A DNA stretch of 64,000 nucleotides from Mycolicibacterium novocastrense (lineage in GTDB: Bacteria; Actinomycetota; Actinomycetes; Mycobacteriales; Mycobacteriaceae), in contig NZ_BCTA01000069.1 in NCBI RefSeq assembly GCF_001570485.1, forward strand, positions 204,518-268,517. The letters run 5' to 3'. A program made the position numbers and the translations under genes. Of the stretch, positions 53,982 through 62,131 are shown in pieces. Numbering within the stretch: position 1 is the first letter of the stretch; the number at the start of each line of letters is the position of its first letter. Under the pieces are notes generated by a model. It searched no databases, was not told where the DNA came from, and worked only from the letters and a program-made list of their open reading frames with translations.

Positions 53982-54845
53982 ATGGTCTGGCAGCAGGAGC
54001 CCGTCGTAACCGGTGACGCGGTGGTCCTCGACGTCCAGATCGCGCAGCTTCCGGTGCGCGCCGTCGCCGCTCTGATCGACATCACGGTCGTGTTCCTGCT
54101 CTACCTGATCGGCATCCTGCTCTTCAGCCTGACGCTGACCCAGTTGGACCCGGCGTTGTCGGCGGCCGTGCTGATCATCTTCACCGTGCTCGCCCTGCTG
54201 GGATATCCGCTCGTGTTCGAGACCGCGACCCGGGGGCGTTCCCTGGGCAAGATGGCGATGGGCCTTCGGGTGGTATCCGAAGACGGTGGCCCAGAACGGT
54301 TTCGGCAGGCGTTCTTCCGCGCGTTGTCCGGTGTGATCGAGATCTGGATGCTGGCCGGCGGTCCTGCGGTGATCAGCAGCCTGTTGTCGGCCAAAGGAAA
54401 GCGGCTCGGGGACATTTTCGCGGGGACCATCGTGATCAGCGAGCGCACACCGCGGATGTCGCCTCCACCGCCGATGCCGCCGCAGCTGGCCTGGTGGGCG
54501 TCATCGTTACAGCTCTCCGGGCTGCACCCGGAGCAGGCCGAGCTGGCACGCCAGTTCCTCGGCCGCGCAGCCCAATTGAATCCGGCGGTGCGAGATCAGA
54601 TGGCGTATCGCATCACCGCCGACGTCGTCGCGCAGATCTCACCGCCGCCGCCTCCCGGGACACCGCCGCATCTGGTGCTCGCAGCGGTGCTGGCCGAGCG
54701 CCACCGCCGTGAACTCGCGCGGCTGCAGGTGGCGCCCGCACCGCCGCCATGGCCCAGTCCCCCACCGTCCGCGAGCGGGTATCCCGCACCGCCGCAGCAA
54801 CGTTCGACCCCATCCGATCCCGGCGGCTTCGCGCCACCGGGCTGA
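53982..54845 (+). CDS. RDD family membrane protein (Rv3695 homologue)
   Basis: A 287-residue protein with the RDD domain: the Arg in 'PVRAVAALIDITVVFLLY' and Asp residues of the helices, and 'ATRGRSLGKMAMGLRVV' after the second helix, then three helices to about residue 150. The C-terminal 130 residues are soluble and end in a Pro-rich tail. RDD proteins are transport-related in some cases, but the substrate is unknown. ATG 53982 uses a leaderless promoter. It is divergent from the SpoIIM-like gene, a pairing conserved in mycobacteria. Confidence 0.88.
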   Translation: MVWQQEPVVTGDAVVLDVQIAQLPVRAVAALIDITVVFLLYLIGILLFSLTLTQLDPALSAAVLIIFTVLALLGYPLVFETATRGRSLGKMAMGLRVVSEDGGPERFRQAFFRALSGVIEIWMLAGGPAVISSLLSAKGKRLGDIFAGTIVISERTPRMSPPPPMPPQLAWWASSLQLSGLHPEQAELARQFLGRAAQLNPAVRDQMAYRITADVVAQISPPPPPGTPPHLVLAAVLAERHRRELARLQVAPAPPPWPSPPPSASGYPAPPQQRSTPSDPGGFAPPG

Positions 54846-54862
54846 GGGTGTACAGATTGAGT

Positions 54863-55744
54863 ATGCAAACCTTCCCGCTGGGCCCGTTCCGTGTCGGCCG
54901 CGTCGGCTTCGGCGCCATGCAATTGCCGGGTCCCGGTGTGTTCGGCCCTCCGCGCGATCGTGAGCAGGCGCTGGCCGTGCTTCGGCGGGTGGTCGAACTC
55001 GGCATCAACCACATCGACACCGCGCAGATCTACGGTCCGAATGTCGCGAACGAACTGATACGCGAGGCGCTGCATCCGTACCCCGCGGACCTGGCACTGG
55101 TCAGCAAGGTCGGCGGCGTACGCGGACCCCACGGCGAGTGGCTACCCGCCCAGGACCCCGACGATCTGCGCAGGCAACTCGAGGAGAACCTCGCCACGCT
55201 CGGCACCGACCGCCTGGCCGCGGTGAACCTGCGCGTCTTCGCCGACGACGGCATCAGCACGCCCACCCGCGTGGAGAGCCGGGAACTGTTCGATCGTCAG
55301 CTCACGGCGATGATCAAGGCCCGCGACGAGGGTTTGATCGGCGGCATCGGGTTGAGCAGCATCAGTGCCGAGCATCTGCAGGTCGCGCTGGACCGCACCG
55401 GGATCGTCTGCGTACAGAACGCCTACAACCTCATCGACCGCAGTTCGCAGCCGGTCCTCGACGCGTGCATCGAGCACGGCATCGCGTTCGTGCCGTTCTT
55501 CCCGCTGGGCTCGGCGTTCTCACCGGACAACCCGGTGCTCGGGCATCCGGCGGTCAGGCGGGAGGCCGAGAAGCTCGGCCGCACACCGGCGCAGATCGTG
55601 CTCGCGTGGACGCTGAACGTCGCACCGAACGTGCTGTTGATCCCGGGCACGTCGTCGGTGGCCCATCTCGAGGAGAACACGGCCGTCGCCGACATCGAAC
55701 TCGACGACGAAACCATATGCGACCTCGACGCCGCCGCATCCTGA
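54863..55744 (+). CDS. Aldo/keto reductase
   Basis: A 293-residue TIM-barrel oxidoreductase using NADPH. The catalytic Asp and Tyr are in 'HIDTAQIYGP' and the Lys in 'LALVSKVGG'. The fourth tetrad residue, normally His in the 'DLxxxH' strand, is replaced in 'LAAVNLRVF', a variant seen in the YdbC/AKR11-12-like groups. The C-terminal 'IPGTSSVAHLEEN' binds the cofactor phosphate. ATG 54863 is the first start after the RDD stop. The substrate is not predictable from sequence. Confidence 0.9.
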   Translation: MQTFPLGPFRVGRVGFGAMQLPGPGVFGPPRDREQALAVLRRVVELGINHIDTAQIYGPNVANELIREALHPYPADLALVSKVGGVRGPHGEWLPAQDPDDLRRQLEENLATLGTDRLAAVNLRVFADDGISTPTRVESRELFDRQLTAMIKARDEGLIGGIGLSSISAEHLQVALDRTGIVCVQNAYNLIDRSSQPVLDACIEHGIAFVPFFPLGSAFSPDNPVLGHPAVRREAEKLGRTPAQIVLAWTLNVAPNVLLIPGTSSVAHLEENTAVADIELDDETICDLDAAAS

Positions 55745-55748
55745 GCGG

Positions 55749-55793
55749 TTTGTGCACCTCGAGGTGCGCTCGCCGCTCCTGAACTCACACAAA
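55749..55793. terminator. Candidate terminator between AKR and glpK
   Basis: A perfect 14-bp palindrome GCACCTCGAGGTGC (55754-55767) lies between convergent genes, with outer TTTGTG and CACAAA arms near 55749 and 55788. Confidence 0.45.
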
Positions 55794-55796
55794 TAG

Positions 55797-57323
55797 CTAT
55801 TCGACGTCGACCCAGTCCAGCGTCCGCTGCACCGCCTTCTGCCAACCGGCATAACCTGATTCGCGCTGCTCCTCGCTCCACGCCGGCGTCCAGCGTTGAC
55901 CTTCCTGCCAGTTGGAGCGCAGGTCGTCCGCATCCTCCCAGAACCCGACCGCCAGGCCGGCGGCATACGCCGCACCCAGGGCCGTGGTCTCGGCGACGAC
56001 CGGCTTGACCACGTCGACACCGAGCACGTCGGCCTGGATCTGCATGCACAGATTGTTGGCGGTGATGCCGCCGTCGACCTTGAGTACCTCCATGTGCACA
56101 CCGGAGTCGGCCTCCATCGCGTCGACGACGTCGCGGCTCTGGTAGCAGATCGCCTCCAACGTCGCGCGGGCCAGGTGCGCGTTCGTGTTGTACCGCGACA
56201 GCCCGACGATCGCCCCGCGCGCATCCGAACGCCAGTACGGTGCAAAGAGTCCCGAGAACGCGGGCACGAAGTAGACCCCACCGTTGTCCTCGACCTGACG
56301 CGCAAGGGCCTCGCTCTGCGACGCGCCGCTGATGATGCCCAGCTGATCACGCAGCCATTGCACCGCTGAACCGGTGACCGCGATCGAACCCTCCAGGGCG
56401 TAAACGGGTTTCGCGTCACCGAACTGGTAACAGACCGTGGTCAACAGCCCGTTCTCCGACCGGACGATCTTCTCGCCGGTGTTGAGAAGCAGGAAATTGC
56501 CTGTGCCGTAGGTGTTCTTGGCCTCCCCGGCGCTCAGGCACACCTGCCCGACCATCGCCGCCTGCTGGTCACCGAGCGCACCGGTCAGCGGCACCTGACC
56601 GGCAACGGGCCCGTCGTCGCGGGTGATGCCGTAGGACTCGGGGCATGACGACGGCTTGATCTCGGGCAGCATCTGACGCGGAATGCCGAAGAACGACAAC
56701 AGCTCGTCGTCCCAGTCGAGCGTTTCCAGGTTCATCAGCATGGTGCGGCTGGCGTTGGTGACGTCGGTGACGTGCATCCCGCCGCGGGTTCCCCCGGTCA
56801 GGTTCCACAGCACCCAGGAGTCCGGCGTACCGAACAGCGCGTCACCGTTCTCGGCGTCGCGGCGTACCCCGTCGACGTTCTCCAGGATCCATTGCACCTT
56901 GCCACCGGAGAAGTAAGTCGCGGGCGGCAGGCCGGCCTTGCGGCGGATGACGTCGCCGCGACCGTCGCGGTCCAGTGCCGAGGCGATGCGGTCGGTGCGG
57001 GTGTCCTGCCAGACGATCGCGTTGTAATACGGTCTGCCGGTCCGCTTGTTCCACACCAGCGCCGTCTCGCGCTGGTTCGTGATGCCGAGCGCGGCGAGGT
57101 CGGTTGCCGACAGGTTCGTCTTGTTGAGCGCGGACATGATGACCGCCGCGGTGCGCTCCCAGATCTCGACGGGATTGTGCTCGACCCACCCCGCCTTGGG
57201 CAGGATCTGCTCGTGCTCGAGCTGATGGCGGCCGATCTCGGCGCCGCCGTGGTCGAAGATGATGCATCTGGTGCTCGTGGTGCCCTGGTCGATCGCGGCG
57301 ACGAACTCGGCATTCTGAGCCAA
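55797..57323 (-). CDS. glpK: Glycerol kinase
   Basis: A 508-residue FGGY-family kinase making glycerol-3-phosphate from glycerol and ATP. 'AIDQGTTSTRCIIFD' is the N-terminal phosphate loop, 'WQDTRT' binds glycerol, the FGGY signature region lies around 'GDQQAAMVGQ', and 'KVDGGITANN' is the ATP-contact motif. I assign TTG 57323 as the start because 'aggggag' lies 7 bases before it and the conserved fold follows directly; an ATG pair at 57357-57362 is an alternative that adds 13 residues. Rv3696c has 517 residues. Confidence 0.93.
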   Translation of the reverse strand: MAQNAEFVAAIDQGTTSTRCIIFDHGGAEIGRHQLEHEQILPKAGWVEHNPVEIWERTAAVIMSALNKTNLSATDLAALGITNQRETALVWNKRTGRPYYNAIVWQDTRTDRIASALDRDGRGDVIRRKAGLPPATYFSGGKVQWILENVDGVRRDAENGDALFGTPDSWVLWNLTGGTRGGMHVTDVTNASRTMLMNLETLDWDDELLSFFGIPRQMLPEIKPSSCPESYGITRDDGPVAGQVPLTGALGDQQAAMVGQVCLSAGEAKNTYGTGNFLLLNTGEKIVRSENGLLTTVCYQFGDAKPVYALEGSIAVTGSAVQWLRDQLGIISGASQSEALARQVEDNGGVYFVPAFSGLFAPYWRSDARGAIVGLSRYNTNAHLARATLEAICYQSRDVVDAMEADSGVHMEVLKVDGGITANNLCMQIQADVLGVDVVKPVVAETTALGAAYAAGLAVGFWEDADDLRSNWQEGQRWTPAWSEEQRESGYAGWQKAVQRTLDWVDVE

Positions 57324-57360
57324 CGCGCACTCCCCTCTTTGCTGCGGTCCGTCGTCCATC

Positions 57361-58194
57361 ATGGACTACATGGCCGAAAAGCCCGCCGGGATTGGATCCG
57401 GAACGCCGAGCGCATCCGCGATCGACCGTATGCCGCGCGGCGGGCCCGACGCGTCATGCCTGGACCGCCTGTTGCAGACCGATCGGCTCGAGTACCTGGA
57501 CCGCGACTCCGACTCGCCCTCCGATGCCGAGCGCAAGCGCAGCGTGATCCGCGCGCTCGAGATGACCGGCGGATGGTTCGGCAACACCGAGCGGTTCGCA
57601 GAAATCGCGCTCGCCGAGGTCGAGGAGGTCGCGGATCCGAAGATTCTCGAGCTCGGCGCGGGCCACGGCGGGTTGTCCCGCACGCTGCTCGACTGGCACC
57701 CCTCTGCGGAGGCGACCGTCACCGATGTGGATCCGGCGGCCGTGGCGGCGATGGCCGCCGGCGACCTCGGTGGGCATCCACGCGCAACGGTTCGCGCAAT
57801 GGACGCCACGGCGATCGACGCCCCCGACGCCTCGTTCGACCTCGCGGTCTTCGCTCTGTCGTTTCACCACCTGCCGCCGGCCGCGGCCGCGCAGGCGATG
57901 TCGGAAGGCACCCGGGTCGCCGGCAAGCTGGTCATCATCGATCTCCCCCGCCCACCGTCGCCGCTGCATCTCGTGCGCCTGGCGACGCTGCTGCCGCTCG
58001 TGCCGTTGCTGCCGTTCGTACACGACGGCTTCATCAGCTCGCTGCGCTCCTACAGTCCGTCGGCGCTGCGCGCACTGGCCGCGTACGCCGACCCCGCGAT
58101 CGAGGTCGAACTACGTGGCGGACTGTTGAGCCCTCAGGTCGTGGTGGCTCAGCGCCGCACCCCGGATCCGTTGCGACCGAACGGCCAACGCTGA
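57361..58194 (+). CDS. SAM-dependent methyltransferase (Rv3699-type)
   Basis: A 277-residue class I methyltransferase. Motif I is 'ILELGAGHGGLSR', motif II region 'VTDVDPAAVAAM', and 'LAVFALSFHHLPP' is the post-motif of ubiquinone/menaquinone-type small-molecule methyltransferases. The N-terminal 40 residues are low complexity. ATG 57361 is used; ATG 57370 is also possible. It is divergent from glpK with the starts only about 37 bases apart. The substrate is unknown. Confidence 0.85.
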   Translation: MDYMAEKPAGIGSGTPSASAIDRMPRGGPDASCLDRLLQTDRLEYLDRDSDSPSDAERKRSVIRALEMTGGWFGNTERFAEIALAEVEEVADPKILELGAGHGGLSRTLLDWHPSAEATVTDVDPAAVAAMAAGDLGGHPRATVRAMDATAIDAPDASFDLAVFALSFHHLPPAAAAQAMSEGTRVAGKLVIIDLPRPPSPLHLVRLATLLPLVPLLPFVHDGFISSLRSYSPSALRALAAYADPAIEVELRGGLLSPQVVVAQRRTPDPLRPNGQR

Positions 58195-58271
58195 TAGCCG
58201 AGCTCGATGAAGGCGTCGAGCACGTCGTACAGACCCGGATGCCGCGCCAACAGAGACCCAATCATCCTCAC
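58149..58271 (-). CDS. Doubtful small ORF downstream of the acyltransferase
   Basis: From GTG 58271 a 40-residue frame reads 'VRMIGSLLARHPGLYDVLDA' and continues with 'FIELGYQRWPFGRNG'. Its composition looks protein-like, but 46 bases are antisense to the methyltransferase and no ribosome binding site is convincing. It may be a remnant or a small protein; I recognise no family. Confidence 0.25.
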   Translation of the reverse strand: MRMIGSLLARHPGLYDVLDAFIELGYQRWPFGRNGSGVRR

Positions 58272-58321
58272 GCGGAGGGTGATACCCCACTTCTCGTATG
58301 CCAAACGTCGGTCGCTGCAGG

Positions 58322-59461
58322 TCAGCTCCGCGGGCGGGTGAGCCGATGTAGAAGCCACGCAACCGGAATCGTCAAGGCCAGGGTCACGACGAACAGCACC
58401 GCCACCGAACCGGTGTACACGCGCCACTGCAGCACCGACACCATCGCGATCTCCATCACGATCACGTGCAACAGGAAGATCTCGTAGGAGATCTCGCCGA
58501 GCCACACCATCGGTCTGCTGCTGAGTAGCCCTGCGTACCAGCCTTTGTCACCGAGGGCCAACGGCGCGACAACCAGCGTCGCGATCGCCGCATAGAACAT
58601 CACCTTGGCGACGTCCTGTCCGAGGTCGAGCGCGGGCGCGTCGACGCGTCCGGCGATCGGCGTCGACACCACGAGATACATCGCCACCGCGAGCGGCAGC
58701 GCGATCAATGCGTAACACCGAAAGCCCGTGCGCGCCAGCACACTGAGGGTCATCCCGCCGACGAACCACACCAAATAGTGCGGCAGCCACAACCCTGCGC
58801 CGTTGGGCAGCCAATCCGTCGTGTGGATGATGGCGAGCCAGAGGGGGCTCAGCGCACCGAGCACCGCCAGTGCGGCCAACAGCACACCGGGGCGCCACCG
58901 GCGTCGGCACAGCACGACCAGCAGCAGGTAGGCCAGCACCGGCAGCACGGCGTAGAACGCCACTTCGACCGCGAGACTCCACATCTGGGTCAGCCCCTGA
59001 TGCATGTAGGCCGTGATGTAGTTGGGGCTGTAGATCTGGGTGAGCGTGAGGTTGCGCACCAGGCCGTGCCAGGTGTGGCCGGGATTGGGTTCGATGGTGC
59101 GGAACTCGTACAGCGCGAACGCCAGCAGCACCGTCACCACGTAGGCCGGCATGATGCGCCGCAAGCGGTTTCGCGCATACCGACGCGTCCGTGGCGCGGC
59201 GGCACCGCTCGCGGCGGCCCGCACCCATCCATTGAACAGCAGGAAGCCCGACAGCACAAAGAAGATCGCCACGCCGATCTCCATGCGCGCGAACACCAGT
59301 CCGACGTATCCCCGGTTGTAGGCGCCGGTGCCGTATGCGGCGTGGGTGGCCATCACCAACAGCGCTGCGACGGCCCGGATGCCCGTCAGCGACGCGACGC
59401 GGTCGACCCTCGAGACCTGTTCCAGACCACCCTGGTCGAGGTCGCCCGGTGACGAACTCAC
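58322..59461 (-). CDS. Acyltransferase family 3 (OafA/YrhL-like) membrane protein
   Basis: A 379-residue protein with ten to eleven membrane helices. 'LTGIRAVAALLVMATHAAY' holds the catalytic His of the R/K-x10-H motif, and 'FFVLSGFLLFNGWVR' the conserved SGF. Such enzymes O-acetylate or O-acylate surface carbohydrates or lipids. GTG 59461 is favoured because CATACT (59468-59473 on this strand) is six bases upstream; a TTG at 59482 would be a less likely start. It is 28 bases after the catalase stop, so it may be expressed with it. Confidence 0.87.
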   Translation of the reverse strand: MSSSPGDLDQGGLEQVSRVDRVASLTGIRAVAALLVMATHAAYGTGAYNRGYVGLVFARMEIGVAIFFVLSGFLLFNGWVRAAASGAAAPRTRRYARNRLRRIMPAYVVTVLLAFALYEFRTIEPNPGHTWHGLVRNLTLTQIYSPNYITAYMHQGLTQMWSLAVEVAFYAVLPVLAYLLLVVLCRRRWRPGVLLAALAVLGALSPLWLAIIHTTDWLPNGAGLWLPHYLVWFVGGMTLSVLARTGFRCYALIALPLAVAMYLVVSTPIAGRVDAPALDLGQDVAKVMFYAAIATLVVAPLALGDKGWYAGLLSSRPMVWLGEISYEIFLLHVIVMEIAMVSVLQWRVYTGSVAVLFVVTLALTIPVAWLLHRLTRPRS

Positions 59462-59489
59462 CCGGCCAGTATGCCGGTACAAAGCCCCG

Positions 59490-61148
59490 TTACGTGGCCA
59501 TCACCACGCGTTCGTTCGGGACACAATGCGTCATCTGCAACCCCTCGACGTCACGCGGGCCGTTCTTGCCGAGGTGCTGGCGACGCCGTTCCTCGTCCTC
59601 TGAAAGCGTCTGAGATTTCAGCGGTTCCAGGTCGCGCACATCGTCGACCGAAATGCCGAGGCCTTCGCCGACCCGCAAGCCGAGTTCGTCGTCGCACATG
59701 AAGAAGTGCCACACCATCCGCTCCTGCACCTCGCGGGTGGCCTCGGAGATGTTGGTGACGAAATTGTTGACCAGGTCGTCCTTTTCCCATTGGTCCATCA
59801 ACTGATAGCGCTGCCCGGCCTGCTCGTAGTCGTTGGTGCGCGGTATGCGTTTACGCGTCAGACGTCCCGAGATCTCCGGGCCCACGTCGTCGGGAATGGG
59901 TGCGGAGGCTTCACGCAGGCCCCCGGTGATCGACGGCTCGTAGTTCACATGGGGATTGGTCCCGACGTTGTCGACGCCGTACTGCATCTGGCCGCCCTGC
60001 TGGTTGGTTGCGACCTTCGCGTTCTTCGGCCGGTTGACGGGCAACTGCAGGTAGTTGGGTCCGACGCGGTAACGCTGGGTGTCCGAGTAGGAGAAGGTTC
60101 GACCGACCAGCATCTTGTCATCGGAGAATTCCAGCCCGTCCACCAGCACACCGGTGCCGAGCGCCAACTGCTCGTTGTCGTTGAAGAAGTTGTCCACGTT
60201 GCGATTCAGGACCATGCGGCCGACGAGCTGCGGCGGGAAGTCGTTCTCCGGCCACACCTTGGTGTCATCGAGCGGATCCCAGTCGAGCTCGGGATGGTCG
60301 TCGTCGCTCATGATCTGGACCAGCAGTTCCCACTCTGGGTAGTCGCCGCGTTCGATCGACTCGTAGAGATCCTTGGTGGCGCTGCCCAGTTCGGTGGCTT
60401 GCACGGCGGCCGCGTCCGCCTCGGTCAGGCTCTTGACCCCCTGCTTGGGCATCCAGTGGTACTTGACGAGGTGACTTTGCCCCTCGGCGTTGACCCAGCG
60501 GTACGTGTTGACCCCGAAACCCTGCATGGTGCGGTAGTTGGCGGGGATACCGCGGGGTGAGAACAGGTTCACGATCATGTGCATGCACTCGGGGGTCTGT
60601 GACATGAAGTCGAAGATGCGCGCCGGCTCCTGATGGTGGGTGACAGGATCCGGCTTGAGTGCGTGAATGACGTCGGGAAACTTGATCGCGTCGCGGATGA
60701 AGAAGACGGCCAGGTTGTTGCCGACCAGGTCCCAGTTGCCGTCTTCGGTGTAGAACTTCACCGCGAAGCCGCGCGGATCGCGGGCCACCTCCGAGGAGTC
60801 CCGGCCACCGATGACGGTCGAGAACCGGATCGCGAGGTCGGTGCGCTTGCCGGCGGTGTTGAACAGCTTGGCTCGGGTGTAGCGCTCGATCGGCTCGTCG
60901 CCCCACTTGCCGGTCGCCTCGAAGTAGCCGAATGCCACCGCGCCGCGGGCGTGCACCACCCGTTCGGGGATGCGTTCCCGGTCGAAGTGGCTCATCTTCT
61001 CGAGGAAGTGGTAGTTCTCCAGCGTCGCCGGCCCGCGGGCGCCGATGGTGCGCTGGTTCTGGTTGTCGTAGATCGGGTGACCTTGGCGGTCGGTGAGGAT
61101 CTCGCGGGTGTCGTCGGGGTCAGGGGGCATCGAGGAGACGTCGGTCAT
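59490..61148 (-). CDS. katA: Heme catalase, monofunctional
   Basis: A 552-residue catalase. Active-site His66 in 'VVHARGAVAFGYF', Asn138 in 'YTEDGNWD', and the heme Tyr in 'FSYSDTQRYRVGP' (R-x3-Y). It has the small-subunit clade architecture, with a C-terminal tail about 60 residues longer than usual ('PLKSQTLSEDEERRRQH'). It disproportionates hydrogen peroxide. It is distinct from KatG. ATG 61148 is assigned, and 54 bases separate it from the next gene's stop. The name katA is by family and not by orthology. Confidence 0.92.
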   Translation of the reverse strand: MTDVSSMPPDPDDTREILTDRQGHPIYDNQNQRTIGARGPATLENYHFLEKMSHFDRERIPERVVHARGAVAFGYFEATGKWGDEPIERYTRAKLFNTAGKRTDLAIRFSTVIGGRDSSEVARDPRGFAVKFYTEDGNWDLVGNNLAVFFIRDAIKFPDVIHALKPDPVTHHQEPARIFDFMSQTPECMHMIVNLFSPRGIPANYRTMQGFGVNTYRWVNAEGQSHLVKYHWMPKQGVKSLTEADAAAVQATELGSATKDLYESIERGDYPEWELLVQIMSDDDHPELDWDPLDDTKVWPENDFPPQLVGRMVLNRNVDNFFNDNEQLALGTGVLVDGLEFSDDKMLVGRTFSYSDTQRYRVGPNYLQLPVNRPKNAKVATNQQGGQMQYGVDNVGTNPHVNYEPSITGGLREASAPIPDDVGPEISGRLTRKRIPRTNDYEQAGQRYQLMDQWEKDDLVNNFVTNISEATREVQERMVWHFFMCDDELGLRVGEGLGISVDDVRDLEPLKSQTLSEDEERRRQHLGKNGPRDVEGLQMTHCVPNERVVMAT

Positions 61149-61202
61149 CAGAGGTCCTTCCGGTTTGTCGCTAGCCTGGCCGCCTACCCACCGGTGCCGC
61201 GA

Positions 61203-62003
61203 TTAAACGGTGACCGAGGAACCGCGTTCCAATTCGACGATCCGGTCGGACAGGCCGCGGCGCTTCATCTCGTCGACGAAGTCGGACAGCGGGGAAGCGA
61301 ACACCCCGTAGTCGTCGAAATGCACCGGGATCATCCTGGGAAGGTTCAGCAGTTCGACGACGTCGGCACCCTGTTGGCCGTCCATCGTCACGGTCAGCCC
61401 GAACGGAAGGTGCCTGCCGAACGGCAGCCGGGTACCGCCCAGATGCAGCACGCCGACGTCGATCGACTCGAATCGCACTGGTATTTCCCGTAATTCGTCG
61501 ACAAACAGGGTGTCGCCGGAGACGTAGAGGCTGCGGCGGGCAGTGCCGTCGGAGAATTCGATCATGCTGCCCATCACCGGCGGCAGGAAGCGGTCGACCG
61601 GCGTGGGCGCGTGGCGGCCGGGCAGGCTCGTGACGGTGACGCTGACCGTTCCCTTGGTGATCGTGTGGTGCTGCCAGGTCTCGAGCGCCAACGACCTGCC
61701 GAAGCCCCGGTGGGCCAGCCGTTTGGCGGCGTGCGGTGTGGTCAGGATCGGAAGACCGTGGTCGAGGCGGCTCTGTGTCACCCGGTCCCAGTGATCGCCG
61801 TGCATATGTGACAGCACCACCGCGTCGAGGGCGGGCAACTGGTCGATGTCGAGCGCCGGTCCTTTGAGCCGCTTGGACAGCAGCCCGTATCCGAGGTACG
61901 CGTGCTGGCCCCGGTGCAGGAAGTTCGGGTCGGTCAAGAGGGTTATGCCACCGCCCGAGATCAGCGTGGTGGCGTTGCCGATGAAGGTGACGGTGACGTC
62001 CAT
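61203..62003 (-). CDS. MBL-fold metallohydrolase, UlaG-like
   Basis: A 266-residue metallo-beta-lactamase-fold protein. 'VVLSHMHGDHWD' is the HxHxDH site, 'PGRHAP' a further ligand, 'YVSGDTLFV' holds the bridging Asp, and 'PVHFDDYGVF' the last His. The compact UlaG-like lactonase/N-acyl-phosphatidylethanolamine phospholipase D-type group is the best match; the substrate is unknown. ATG 62003 is used. It is divergent from the GCS2 gene with 128 bases between. Confidence 0.87.
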   Translation of the reverse strand: MDVTVTFIGNATTLISGGGITLLTDPNFLHRGQHAYLGYGLLSKRLKGPALDIDQLPALDAVVLSHMHGDHWDRVTQSRLDHGLPILTTPHAAKRLAHRGFGRSLALETWQHHTITKGTVSVTVTSLPGRHAPTPVDRFLPPVMGSMIEFSDGTARRSLYVSGDTLFVDELREIPVRFESIDVGVLHLGGTRLPFGRHLPFGLTVTMDGQQGADVVELLNLPRMIPVHFDDYGVFASPLSDFVDEMKRRGLSDRIVELERGSSVTV

Positions 62004-62119
62004 CGCCCCTGGCTACCCGTCGCGACCGCGTTTATGCGCGCTCGTCTCCGGCGAGCGACCGCTCAATGTTCGCGAATCGCGGCGTGTCCAGGTGCAGACG
62101 CGGACGCTCGCCGACGATG

Positions 62120-62125
62120 GACAAT
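62120..62125 (+). promoter_or_regulatory. -10 box for a leaderless GCS2-family gene
   Basis: GACAAT, six bases, GTG 62132; the first base differs from the TAnnnT consensus. Confidence 0.4.
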
Positions 62126-62131
62126 GGCGGG

